Assembly (NCBI RefSeq): GCF_019249795.2
Contig: NZ_CP156891.1
Coordinates: 620,001 to 684,000, forward strand
Length of the DNA stretch: 64,000 nt
Direction of reading: 5' to 3'
DNA from: Segatella copri
Lineage (GTDB): Bacteria > Bacteroidota > Bacteroidia > Bacteroidales > Bacteroidaceae
Position numbers and translations under genes: made by a program. The notes below the pieces were generated by a model. That model was given only the letters and a program-made list of their open reading frames with translations, was not told where the DNA came from and ran no database searches. Positions 35,749-44,467 of the stretch are shown one piece after another (positions within the stretch are counted from its first letter, which is position 1; each line of letters opens with the position of its first letter).

Positions 35749-36825
35749 ATGAAACAGACAAGATTACTCTTTATCGACCGCGATGGAACTCTGATTCAGG
35801 AACCAGAGGATGAACAGATTGACAGCTTCAAGAAGCTGGTATTCACCAAGGGCGTGTTCCGCAATCTCTCCTTCATTGCCCAGCACACCGACTACGAGCT
35901 GGTGATGGTGAGCAACCAGGACGGCTTGGGTACCGACTCCTTTCCGGAAGATACCTTCTGGCCTGTACACAACTTCATCATCCAGACCCTGGAGAGCGAA
36001 GGCATCCACTTTGCCAAGCAGCACATCGACCGCCACTTCCCTAAAGATAACTCGCCGATGCGCAAGCCAGGAACAGGCATGCTGACTGAATATATCGACA
36101 ACCCTGCCTACGATATGGCAAACAGTTATGTAATCGGCGACCGTGAAACCGATGCCCAGCTTGCCGAGAACCTGGGTTGCAAGAGTCTGATTCTCGGAAA
36201 AGACGGCATGGACTGGGATAAGATTGCTGAGATTCTCTTTGCCGGCGACCGCATCGCAGAAGTGAAGCGCACCACCAAGGAAACGGATATCTACATCAAG
36301 GTAAATCTCGATGGTTCAGGAAAATGCGACATTTCTACCGGTCTCGGTTTCTTCGACCACATGCTAGAACAGATAGGCAAGCACGGCATGATGGACCTCA
36401 CCATCCATACCAAGGGCGACCTCTATGTGGATGAGCATCATACCATTGAGGATACGGGTATTGCACTGGGCGAATGCCTGCTGCAGGCTTTAGGTGATAA
36501 GCGCGGAATAGAAAGATACGGCTACAGTCTGCCGATGGACGACTGTCTCTGTCAGGTAGCATTGGATTTCGGTGGCCGTCCATGGCTGATTTGGGATGCC
36601 GAGTTCCACAGAGAGAAGGTTGGCGAAATGCCAACCGAGATGTTCAAGCATTTCTTCAAGAGTCTGAGTGATGCAGCAAAGATGAACCTCAATATCAAGG
36701 CTGAAGGCGAAAATGAGCATCACAAGATAGAAGGCATCTTCAAGGCACTTGCCCGTTCGCTGAAAATGGCGGTAAAGAGAGACATCTACCACTTCGAGCT
36801 TCCTAGTTCTAAGGGAATGCTGTAA
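35749..36825 (+). CDS. hisB: Bifunctional histidinol-phosphatase / imidazoleglycerol-phosphate dehydratase
   Basis: A 358-residue two-domain enzyme. The N-terminal HAD phosphatase has [12 protein letters not shown] with Asp10 and Asp12. The C-terminal IGP dehydratase starts near 170 and has [35 protein letters not shown] and [18 protein letters not shown] with the metal-binding histidines. It performs steps 6 and 8 of histidine synthesis. No other his gene is near it here. Confidence 0.97.
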   Translation: MKQTRLLFIDRDGTLIQEPEDEQIDSFKKLVFTKGVFRNLSFIAQHTDYELVMVSNQDGLGTDSFPEDTFWPVHNFIIQTLESEGIHFAKQHIDRHFPKDNSPMRKPGTGMLTEYIDNPAYDMANSYVIGDRETDAQLAENLGCKSLILGKDGMDWDKIAEILFAGDRIAEVKRTTKETDIYIKVNLDGSGKCDISTGLGFFDHMLEQIGKHGMMDLTIHTKGDLYVDEHHTIEDTGIALGECLLQALGDKRGIERYGYSLPMDDCLCQVALDFGGRPWLIWDAEFHREKVGEMPTEMFKHFFKSLSDAAKMNLNIKAEGENEHHKIEGIFKALARSLKMAVKRDIYHFELPSSKGML

Positions 36826-36829
36826 GGAA

Positions 36830-36895
36830 TTTATAGTTAAGAGTTTATAGTTTATAGATGACTGTTGCTATAAACTATAAACTCTTAACTATAAA
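36830..36895. repeat. Perfect 28-bp inverted repeat between convergent genes
   Basis: TTTATAGTTAAGAGTTTATA (start of the left arm, 36830-36857) pairs with its exact complement at 36868-36895 around a 10-bp loop. It lies between the converging hisB and porin genes. It could terminate both; a relative (CTATAAACTATTAACTATAA) occurs singly near 31894. Confidence 0.88.
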
Positions 36896-36901
36896 CTATT
36901 A

Positions 36902-37963
36902 TTAGAACTTTGTCATGAACTCCACAACAATCTTATCTTTTTCTGAAACTTTAGCTATACCACCTTTACGATAGAAATATTTCTCGTAGTTGATACGGAT
37001 ATCTGAGATGAATGGCTTGGCAAGGCTCAAGGTTACACCGCCCGTAACACGATGGCGCTTATAATCATTGATCTTCAATGCACCCAGTTCTGTATCAGAA
37101 CCGCCATATCTTGTACCATCACTGTGGTCGCTCATGAAATCATATCTTGCCAAAGGCGAAACCTTCCTGATAAGGCTCTTAGGATTAGCCACCGGAATAT
37201 CATAGCATACGAAACCATCGAATGCATGAACATCGTGGAAAGCATCCTTACTGTAATGCTTGTAAAGATACTCAGCCTCAGCAATGAAACCACCCTTGTG
37301 GAAGGTGATACCGCCATCATACATCGTTACCGTAACATCAGATGGCTTGATCTTCTGGGTACTCAACACCAGGTTGACATTTGGGAAGAGGAACTGAGCC
37401 TTGGCTGAATAGTTAACGCCCTTGGTCCAGTAATCCTTCTGGTTGGTCAAACCCGAACCGTTGAAGATACCGGCATTCACCACAATTGGGAAACCTACAT
37501 TCCAGGTGTATCCGATTTCGGCACCCACGTCGCGCACGTTGCCCACCTGCTTGGCGATGAACGAGCGGTTGGCGAAGTACTGCTGATGAGGAGAACGGTG
37601 AGCATCAATAGTGAATGGCACACGCTCCTGACCAATGGTAAGCTGCAGTGTCTTCCAAGGCTTGATGCGGGTATAAGCATCGAGCATCTTGATCTTACCC
37701 TCATCACAGAGATCAATCTCAGCCTTATAACTAACCTCCTTTGTTACATTTCCTGCTACATTGATACGGGCCGTACGCACCTCAAATCGTCCCTCCCCTT
37801 CCTCGGTTTGGTATTCATACTTAGAACGGATGGTTCCACCTATCTTCATTGTCTTGACGAATTCAGGCACATTGTTTTCAAGAGAACTCTTTTCTGAGTT
37901 TTGGGCATTCATTCCCATCGACACTATAGACAGTGCTATAAACAGATACGTTTTCTTCTTCAT
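36902..37963 (-). CDS. Phosphate-selective-type porin (OprO/OprP-like)
   Basis: A 353-residue outer-membrane protein with a signal peptide (to about residue 20, MGMNAQ). The barrel begins MKIGGTIRSKYEYQTEEGEG and continues with alternating strands (SYKAEIDLCDEGKIKMLDAY, LQLTIGQERVPFTI), ending in Phe. It resembles the porin O/P family. Phosphate specificity is not proven by sequence, but the ppk-ppx pair lies 1-2 kb away. It is monocistronic on the minus strand. Confidence 0.87.
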   Translation of the reverse strand: MKKKTYLFIALSIVSMGMNAQNSEKSSLENNVPEFVKTMKIGGTIRSKYEYQTEEGEGRFEVRTARINVAGNVTKEVSYKAEIDLCDEGKIKMLDAYTRIKPWKTLQLTIGQERVPFTIDAHRSPHQQYFANRSFIAKQVGNVRDVGAEIGYTWNVGFPIVVNAGIFNGSGLTNQKDYWTKGVNYSAKAQFLFPNVNLVLSTQKIKPSDVTVTMYDGGITFHKGGFIAEAEYLYKHYSKDAFHDVHAFDGFVCYDIPVANPKSLIRKVSPLARYDFMSDHSDGTRYGGSDTELGALKINDYKRHRVTGGVTLSLAKPFISDIRINYEKYFYRKGGIAKVSEKDKIVVEFMTKF

Positions 37964-38230
37964 TTTTACCTTATATATATAGCTTAATTGATTGTTACCA
38001 ACAAGAAAGCAATCCCGTTATGAATTGAAATCCTACAAGATGCCTTTCTATTTCTTTTCGGCTGCAAAGATAAGAATAAAATATTTCTTTCACAAAACAT
38101 AAGTATTAAAAAAGTGTTACATTGCCTGTTTACAAAGCGTGTAATATGATTGTAACGCCCGTAATATCGATGTAACATCATCGTCATAAACATGTAACCA
38201 TCTTTTCGCTCTAGTTTAAAAATATCGCCG

Positions 38231-38238
38231 TACCTTTG
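38231..38238 (+). promoter_or_regulatory. -7 element of the leucine-rich repeat gene
   Basis: TACCTTTG, 37 bp before ATG 38275. It overlaps an upstream in-frame TTG, which rules that codon out as the start. Confidence 0.65.
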
Positions 38239-38274
38239 CAACCGAAAAGAAATACAATTAACATATATGATTAT

Positions 38275-39003
38275 ATGAAGGAAAATAAAAAAGCAATTTT
38301 GGAGATTCTCAAGAAGAAGTCCAAGAAAGACGGTAAGTTTGAAAACTTGGTTCTCAACCTCGCCTTACAGAAGATTGACAGCGATAATTTTGAGTTTGAC
38401 GGCGGGGCAGTCTATACCGCCGACAAGAAGCGCTTGGTTTACTACATGAACCATGATGCCAGTTTTACGATTCCTGAGGGAGTAGAGATTATCGGAGAGA
38501 TGGCTTTCCGTGGCAAGAAACAATTGGCTCATGTCATCATCCCTAGTACGGTGAAGGAGATTGAACATGATGCATTCTATGATTGTGATGAATTGGATAA
38601 CATTTATATACCAGCCAGCGTGAAAGCTATCAAAGCATACGCTTTCGCTGAATGCGACAAACTGAAGAAGATTACTTTCGCAGGAACTCCAGAAAAGTTG
38701 AGCCGTCATACTTTCGATGACTGCGACCAGTTGCACGACATCATCGTTCCAGCAGGCAGCAGCAAGTTCTTCCGTAAAGAGCTTCACTTTATCGACGGAG
38801 ATACAGATTTCCTCGTTCTGGAAGTACCAGGCAAAGACTCTAAAGAACCTTCTAAGAACAAGAAGGACGAGAAAGTTTCTGAAAAGAAAGCTAACGCAGA
38901 GAAGAAAGAAAAGACTTCTGAAAAGAAAGCTGACTTAGAGAAGAAGGAAGCTGCTCCAGAAAAGAAAGTTGAAAAAAAGAATAAGAAAGAGTCTACAAAA
39001 TAA
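38275..39003 (+). CDS. BspA-type leucine-rich repeat protein with lysine/glutamate-rich tail
   Basis: A 242-residue protein without a signal peptide. Residues 55-165 hold LRR_5 (BspA) units, for example FTIPEGVEIIGEMAFRGKKQ, VIIPSTVKEIEHDAFYDCDE and IYIPASVKAIKAYAFAECDK. The last 60 residues are EKK/SEKKA repeats of very high charge. Most BspA proteins are secreted; this one looks cytoplasmic. It may be an interaction scaffold. It is 118 bp upstream of ppk1 on the same strand. Confidence 0.85.
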   Translation: MKENKKAILEILKKKSKKDGKFENLVLNLALQKIDSDNFEFDGGAVYTADKKRLVYYMNHDASFTIPEGVEIIGEMAFRGKKQLAHVIIPSTVKEIEHDAFYDCDELDNIYIPASVKAIKAYAFAECDKLKKITFAGTPEKLSRHTFDDCDQLHDIIVPAGSSKFFRKELHFIDGDTDFLVLEVPGKDSKEPSKNKKDEKVSEKKANAEKKEKTSEKKADLEKKEAAPEKKVEKKNKKESTK

Positions 39004-39121
39004 AATAACCCACAAACTTTCGAATGTGGTTCAAGAACGGGCTGAAAGCCCAAAAGCCCCTAGCCCAGGGCGTATGGAAAGACATTAGAAAGTTAAATAA
39101 CTCTATAATTAGCAAACGACT

Positions 39122-41146
39122 ATGACCAAAGAAGAATTACTCAAAAAGGCATACGTAGAACGCGATATCAGTTGGATGTACTTCAACCATCGCATTCTCC
39201 AGGAAGCAGAGAAAGAGTACGTCCCATTGTTGGAGCGTCTCTCTTTTCTCGGTATTTATTCCAATAACCTTGACGAGTTCTTCCGTGTCCGCGTGGCATC
39301 ACTCAACCGCATGCTCAACCAGAAGCTCGACAAGGATGCCGAACAGCAGATTAAGAAATCACTTAAAGCAATTAATAAACTCAATGAATCTTATTCGAAA
39401 GAATACACTGAGGCGGTGGATACGGTTTTCCGAGAGCTTGAAGTACACAAGGTTCGCCTGCTCAACGAAGACCAGCTCAACGACGAGCAGAAGGAATTCC
39501 TTACGCAGTTCTTCTACGACAAGCTCAATGGTTCTGTCAACCCTATCTGGCTCAACGAGATAGACGACCTCTCCACACTGGAGGACAACCGCATTTACCT
39601 TGCCGTAGAAAAGGCTGAGGATGACAAGAAGAAGAAATATGCCGTAGTAAAGGTACCAGATAGAGTTTACGGACGCTGGGTAAAGGTGCCGGCAAGCGAG
39701 GGTTTTGACAACATCATGTATCTGGACGATGTAATCAGATACTGTCTACCTCTGGTATTCCTCGGTTTCAAAGAGAGCACCTACCGTGCTTTCAGTTTCA
39801 AGTTTACCAAGGATGCCGAAATGGAGATGGACAATGATGCCGACTTCGGAACCATGGAGAAGATTGCACTGGGTGTAAACAGCCGTAAGAAGGGTGAAGC
39901 CGTGCGCGTAATCTACGATCAGGAGATGCCGAAGGAACTCCAAAAGAAACTCCGTGAGCGATTGAACACCAAAGAACTGGATGCTTCACTGGCTGGCGGA
40001 AGATACCAGAACCACAAGGATCTGATGTCGTTCCCAGATTGCGGACACAAGGAACTGAAGTACGAGAAGTGGGCTCCTATCATGAAACCGGAGTTCCTCT
40101 CCAACGAGAGCATCCTCGACCAGATTCGTGAGAAAGACCGTTTTATCCATGTACCCTACCATAGCTTCAACGGCTACATCCGTGTGCTCCGTGAGGCTGC
40201 TATCAAGCCCGAGGTGAAAGCAATCAAGACCACCCTCTATCGTCTGGCAAAGGATTCAAAGGTAGTGAAGGCACTCATCACTGCTGCCCGCAACGGTAAG
40301 AAGGTAACTGCCGTAGTAGAGCTTCTGGCACGTTTCGACGAGGAGAGCAACATCAAATGGAGCAAGCGCATGCAGGAAGAGGGCGTGAACGTAATCTTCG
40401 GTGTAGAAGGACTGAAGATTCACTCCAAGCTGCTCTATATCGAATCAAAGAAGGGCAACATCGCCTGTGTGGGAACCGGAAACTTCCACGAGGGCAATGC
40501 CAAGATCTATACCGACTATCTGATGATGACAGCCCGTACTAAGCTGGTAAACGAGGTGGCTAAGGTATTCGATTTCATCGACCGTCCATTCTCACCATTC
40601 CGCTTCAACGAGCTTCTCGTCTCTCCAAACTCCATGAAGAGCCGCATCCTGCGCATGCTTGATACAGAAATCAAGAATGCCAACGAGGGCAAGGAGGCTT
40701 GGGTGAAGATGAAGATCAACCACATCACCGATACCGATATGGTAACCAAGCTCTATCAGGCATCGAAGGCTGGCGTGAAGATAGACATCGTGATCCGCGG
40801 CAACTGTTCGCTGGTGCCAGGCATCGCCAAGCTCAGCGACAACATCCGCTGCGTGGGCATCATCGACCGCTATCTGGAGCACAGCCGTATCCTCATCTTT
40901 GCCAACGGAGGCAAGCCAAGATACTTCATCGGTTCTGCCGACTGGATGCCAAGAAACCTCATCAACCGCATCGAGGTACTCACCCCGGTATATGACGAGG
41001 ATATGCAGGCAGACCTGCTCCGCACCATCTCCTATGGTATGAGAGATACGATGAACGGCAGAGTGGTAGATGGCAAGGGCGGCAAGGAGTTTGTGGAAGG
41101 CGAACCATTCCGCAGTCAGGAAGAACTTTATAAGGCATATAAATAA
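39122..41146 (+). CDS. ppk1: Polyphosphate kinase 1
   Basis: A 674-residue enzyme of normal length. The N-domain has ERDISWMYFNHRILQEAEKE and YSNNLDEFFRVRVASL; the two PLD-like catalytic domains have His434 in GLKIHSKLLYIES and His587 in LEHSRILIFANG; VGTGNFHEGNAKIYTDY and GSADWMPRNLINRIEVL are further signatures. It makes polyphosphate from ATP reversibly. It is 15 bp upstream of the exopolyphosphatase-like gene, so synthesis and breakdown enzymes form one operon. Confidence 0.97.
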   Translation: MTKEELLKKAYVERDISWMYFNHRILQEAEKEYVPLLERLSFLGIYSNNLDEFFRVRVASLNRMLNQKLDKDAEQQIKKSLKAINKLNESYSKEYTEAVDTVFRELEVHKVRLLNEDQLNDEQKEFLTQFFYDKLNGSVNPIWLNEIDDLSTLEDNRIYLAVEKAEDDKKKKYAVVKVPDRVYGRWVKVPASEGFDNIMYLDDVIRYCLPLVFLGFKESTYRAFSFKFTKDAEMEMDNDADFGTMEKIALGVNSRKKGEAVRVIYDQEMPKELQKKLRERLNTKELDASLAGGRYQNHKDLMSFPDCGHKELKYEKWAPIMKPEFLSNESILDQIREKDRFIHVPYHSFNGYIRVLREAAIKPEVKAIKTTLYRLAKDSKVVKALITAARNGKKVTAVVELLARFDEESNIKWSKRMQEEGVNVIFGVEGLKIHSKLLYIESKKGNIACVGTGNFHEGNAKIYTDYLMMTARTKLVNEVAKVFDFIDRPFSPFRFNELLVSPNSMKSRILRMLDTEIKNANEGKEAWVKMKINHITDTDMVTKLYQASKAGVKIDIVIRGNCSLVPGIAKLSDNIRCVGIIDRYLEHSRILIFANGGKPRYFIGSADWMPRNLINRIEVLTPVYDEDMQADLLRTISYGMRDTMNGRVVDGKGGKEFVEGEPFRSQEELYKAYK

Positions 41147-41161
41147 TAAAGCATATAAATA

Positions 41162-42067
41162 ATGATGAATTTAGCATCCATTGATATCGGCTCAAACGGA
41201 GCCCGACTCCTCATCAAGCGCTTCGATCCCGAGGCAATCCGAGAGGAAGACCGCATCAAAAAACTCATGTTCATCCGCATCCCATTGCGATTGGGTAAGG
41301 ATGTATTCACCCTGGGAAAGGTTTCCAAGGAGCGTGAGAAGATGATGCTCCACATGATGAAGGGCTTCAAGCAATTCATGAAACTCAATGACGTAGAGGC
41401 ATTTCGCGCCTGTGCCACTTCAGCCATGCGCGATGCCGAGAACGGCAAGAAGGTGCTCAAGAAGATAGAGAAGCAAACCGGCATCAAACTCGAAATCATC
41501 AAGGGGCAGGAGGAGGCACAGCTCCTCTACAACAACCTGGTAGAGAAAACAGACTCCAACGAGGGCAGCTTTGCCTACATTGATGTGGGCGGTGGTTCCA
41601 CGGAGGTGAGTATCATCCATGACGGTGTGCTCGCCGAAAGCTATTCCTACAACATGGGTACTCTGAGAATGCTGAGCGGCAAGGTGACTGCCGAAACCGA
41701 AAAGCTCTTCAAGGAGAACCTGACGAGATATGCCGAGCAATACGGCGACATCAGGATCATCGGTTCGGGTGGCAACATCAACAAGTTGAACAAGCTGGCA
41801 CGCCACAGCAAGCAGGACTCCAAAAACCTGACGCTTGCCGAACTGAAGCGTCTCTATTCGATGATGCAGCCCCTGAGCATCGAGGAGCGCGAGATTTCCT
41901 TCTCCCTGAAAGAAGACCGTGCCGACGTCATCATTCCTGCCGCTGAGATCTTCCTCAAGGCATGCGAATACCTGAAGTGTGAAAACATCATGGTGCCCAA
42001 CATCTCGCTCGCCGACTCCATCGTGGATGGACTCTATGAGAAGATGATGGCAAAAACAGAAGAATAA
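41162..42067 (+). CDS. Ppx/GppA-family exopolyphosphatase
   Basis: A 301-residue actin-fold phosphatase. It has the phosphate-1 loop NLASIDIGSNGARLLI, a conserved FRACATSAMRDAENG and the second loop AYIDVGGGSTEVSII. The family cleaves polyphosphate or pppGpp. It corresponds to the short form without the C-terminal HD-like domain. Coupling to ppk1 favours polyphosphate as substrate. Confidence 0.94.
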   Translation: MMNLASIDIGSNGARLLIKRFDPEAIREEDRIKKLMFIRIPLRLGKDVFTLGKVSKEREKMMLHMMKGFKQFMKLNDVEAFRACATSAMRDAENGKKVLKKIEKQTGIKLEIIKGQEEAQLLYNNLVEKTDSNEGSFAYIDVGGGSTEVSIIHDGVLAESYSYNMGTLRMLSGKVTAETEKLFKENLTRYAEQYGDIRIIGSGGNINKLNKLARHSKQDSKNLTLAELKRLYSMMQPLSIEEREISFSLKEDRADVIIPAAEIFLKACEYLKCENIMVPNISLADSIVDGLYEKMMAKTEE

Positions 42068-42090
42068 ACCGCTTCATCCACAAATAAAAA

Positions 42091-42141
42091 GATCCGAGAC
42101 AGATGGCTAGCAATAGCCGCTGTTTCGGATCAACTTTTTTA
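42091..42141 (+). terminator. Rho-independent terminator of the ppk1-ppx operon
   Basis: GATCCGAGACAGATGGCTA pairs, with a few mismatches, with TAGCCGCTGTTTCGGATC around GCAA, then CAACTTTTTT. Confidence 0.85.
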
Positions 42142-42165
42142 TAATTCGGATAAAAGAGGTATTTA

Positions 42166-42852
42166 CTATACTTCAGAAAAGAGAGTAAGTACATATCCCT
42201 TTTTCTTCAGCGACTCAATCTTAACGGTCGCATCATGCTGAAGAGCATGACGGAGATACGTCATCTGCACATTCACAGCCAGGGAGTTGGCATAGCTCAC
42301 GGTTCCCCACACCGCCTCCTGTATCATCTCCTTGCTTACTACATTACCGATATTCTTCGCCAACAGACGGAGGATGTCGGCTTGTCGGCTGGTGATGAGC
42401 ACACGAGAGGAACGGGTGCGAAGCTCATTGTTATTATAGCAGAAGGTGGTTTCACCGAAATGATACACCTCCTCTTCTATCGTCTCACTCTCATTCATGG
42501 AGAACCGCTCCTCTATTCTTGCCAGCAACTCTTCCGGATAGAAGGGTTTGGCAAGATAATCGTTTGCCTTCAGGGAGAAACCTTTCAGCCGATCGTTCTT
42601 CTCCGTACGGTCGGTGAGAAAGAAGATAAGCACCTTCGGGTCGATGGCTCTGATGCGCTCAGCCACCTCATAGCCATCCATCTCCGGCATATTGATGTCG
42701 AGCAATACCAGATCGGGCTTCACCTCCGGGAACTGTTCCCATGCCTTCTTGCCATTTCCGGCATAAGTCACATCGTAGCCATGCTGCTGCAGGAAACTCT
42801 TCAGCAACATGGAATACTTCAAGTCATCGTCTGCAAATAATATCTTGATCAT
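42166..42852 (-). CDS. OmpR-type response regulator (RprY-like)
   Basis: A 228-residue regulator. The receiver has acidic residues Asp8-10, phosphoacceptor Asp52 (LVLLDINMPEMDG) and Lys in LAKPFYPEELLARI. The C-terminal winged helix (RTRSSRVLITSRQADILRLL... VNVQMTYLRHALQHDATVKI) binds DNA. It is 34 bp downstream of the sensor kinase gene and forms a two-component system with it. Gene order and sequence resemble Bacteroides RprXY. Confidence 0.94.
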   Translation of the reverse strand: MIKILFADDDLKYSMLLKSFLQQHGYDVTYAGNGKKAWEQFPEVKPDLVLLDINMPEMDGYEVAERIRAIDPKVLIFFLTDRTEKNDRLKGFSLKANDYLAKPFYPEELLARIEERFSMNESETIEEEVYHFGETTFCYNNNELRTRSSRVLITSRQADILRLLAKNIGNVVSKEMIQEAVWGTVSYANSLAVNVQMTYLRHALQHDATVKIESLKKKGYVLTLFSEV

Positions 42853-42886
42853 TTTTCCTGTTGTTTATAGCGTTAAACCGGATGCA

Positions 42887-44305
42887 TCAGGAGTGCTGCG
42901 GGATGATGATCGAAATCCTGGTTCCCTTGCCCACTTCGCTCTGCATCATTTTTCTGCCCCCATGGGCCTTCACTATCATATCCACAAAACTCAAACCCAA
43001 GCCGATGCCTGGCTGCATCATATCCGGGTAAGCATTGCTGCGATAGAACTTCGTCCAGACTCTCTGCTGCTCGTCGGGCGAAATTCCGATTCCATTATCT
43101 GATACAGAAATCATGACTTCCCCCTTCCCGGTATCTCGGCAGGCAACATGGATATTGACTATGTCTCCAGAATACTTCACCGAGTTCTCCATCAGGTTGC
43201 TGACCACATTCAGAAGCTGGTCTCTATCTCCCATCATCAGGTCGGAAGTGCGCTGGTAATCGAGCGAAACATTCACCTCCTTCTGTCTGTTCTTTCGATA
43301 CACAGCCACCAGATTCAGCAAGGCGGCATGGATATCGAAAGACGTTATCTGGAGCGGGATATGTTCCTCTGCCCTGATTACTTCCCGGAGTTTGGCGAGA
43401 TAGGCGGTCAGGTTATCGCTTTCCTCTCTAACCGTCTCCATGATGAGAGCATTCTCATCCTTCTCATCTGTCTTTTGAGCAGAGAATACAGATACACACA
43501 TCTTCAGCGTCTGCACGGGGCGTTTCAGCTCGTGAATCATCGTATGCACAAAGTCGCTTCGCATCTTATCCACCTTCTTCTGCAGGAGCATCACCTTGAT
43601 GAGATAAGCTATGCTCAGGAGAAGCATGATGGTAACCAGCAGACTTCCTATCATCTGCCACATCATTCCCTTCAGGATGGGCAGCATCGGCACCTGCATC
43701 CTCATCTGCATCGACTGATACTGGATAGGATTGAAAGGCACTTCTACCAGCATTTCGTGATGAAACAAGGTAGGAGACTCTACGATTCTTGTCTGCCACA
43801 GACGATGCTTTCCTGTCTTCATCTCTGCCCCGATGAAATCATTGCCCAGTTTCCTACTGATGAAACGGTCAAAATGCGCCTTATCAAAACGGGTAAGCTG
43901 GTAAGTGATGTAAGTATTCAGACAATCAAAAGAATTGTTGGAATCCGTCTCACGCAAATCGAAAGTATCTCTCTTCTGCATCACGTTGCTGAATCCCGGC
44001 TTGCTATACACCACTCCACCTATGATTGTATCCGTATCCAGCGGAGAGCAAACCGTTGTAACGGGACGCTTGTAGTCTGAAAAATATGCCGTAACGACAT
44101 AACCGATATGTGATTTTTCTTTTACCGCCGCTCCGATATTTGTCTGATAAGTGACTATTGCCTGTTCCGCCTTTTCGGCATTTTTCTTCCCCATCTCTCC
44201 CATCGAATAGGTCACGCTATTGTAGAGCCAATAGGTCTGCAAGCCTATCAGCAGGAAAGAGGAAAGGATGGCGAGCAGCCAGACTTGTTTGATTCTTCTA
44301 TTCAT
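42887..44305 (-). CDS. Sensor histidine kinase (RprX-like)
   Basis: About 472 residues from ATG 44305; the ATG at 44329 lies in the TACCTTTG promoter box (44334-44327). There are two membrane helices (8-27 and near 200-220) around a periplasmic sensor region. HisKA has His258 in MIHELKRPVQTLKM; the ATPase domain has NLMENSVKYS, DNGIGISP and GIGLGLSFVD. It phosphorylates the regulator encoded next. The signal is unknown. Confidence 0.94.
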   Translation of the reverse strand: MNRRIKQVWLLAILSSFLLIGLQTYWLYNSVTYSMGEMGKKNAEKAEQAIVTYQTNIGAAVKEKSHIGYVVTAYFSDYKRPVTTVCSPLDTDTIIGGVVYSKPGFSNVMQKRDTFDLRETDSNNSFDCLNTYITYQLTRFDKAHFDRFISRKLGNDFIGAEMKTGKHRLWQTRIVESPTLFHHEMLVEVPFNPIQYQSMQMRMQVPMLPILKGMMWQMIGSLLVTIMLLLSIAYLIKVMLLQKKVDKMRSDFVHTMIHELKRPVQTLKMCVSVFSAQKTDEKDENALIMETVREESDNLTAYLAKLREVIRAEEHIPLQITSFDIHAALLNLVAVYRKNRQKEVNVSLDYQRTSDLMMGDRDQLLNVVSNLMENSVKYSGDIVNIHVACRDTGKGEVMISVSDNGIGISPDEQQRVWTKFYRSNAYPDMMQPGIGLGLSFVDMIVKAHGGRKMMQSEVGKGTRISIIIPQHS

Positions 44306-44326
44306 ATCATTTTTCTTTTTTCGATG

Positions 44327-44334
44327 CAAAGGTA
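44327..44334 (-). promoter_or_regulatory. -7 element of the two-component operon
   Basis: TACCTTTG on the minus strand, 22 bp before ATG 44305. Confidence 0.65.
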
Positions 44335-44467
44335 CGAAGATTTCACTATATATAATTAAGGTGAAGCAAGATTATTTTGCCAGCGTAATGTTTCAGTAAT
44401 GATTATTTGCGATTTTGAGCCCGAAAAGCTGTTCCTTTGCAGACGAAAACAAAAAACAAGGAAGAAT

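Noticed and set aside
43148..44080. A 310-codon plus-strand frame opposite the sensor kinase gene
   Set aside because: It lies wholly antisense to a clear histidine kinase and its His/Leu-rich composition is what the opposite strand of such a gene gives.
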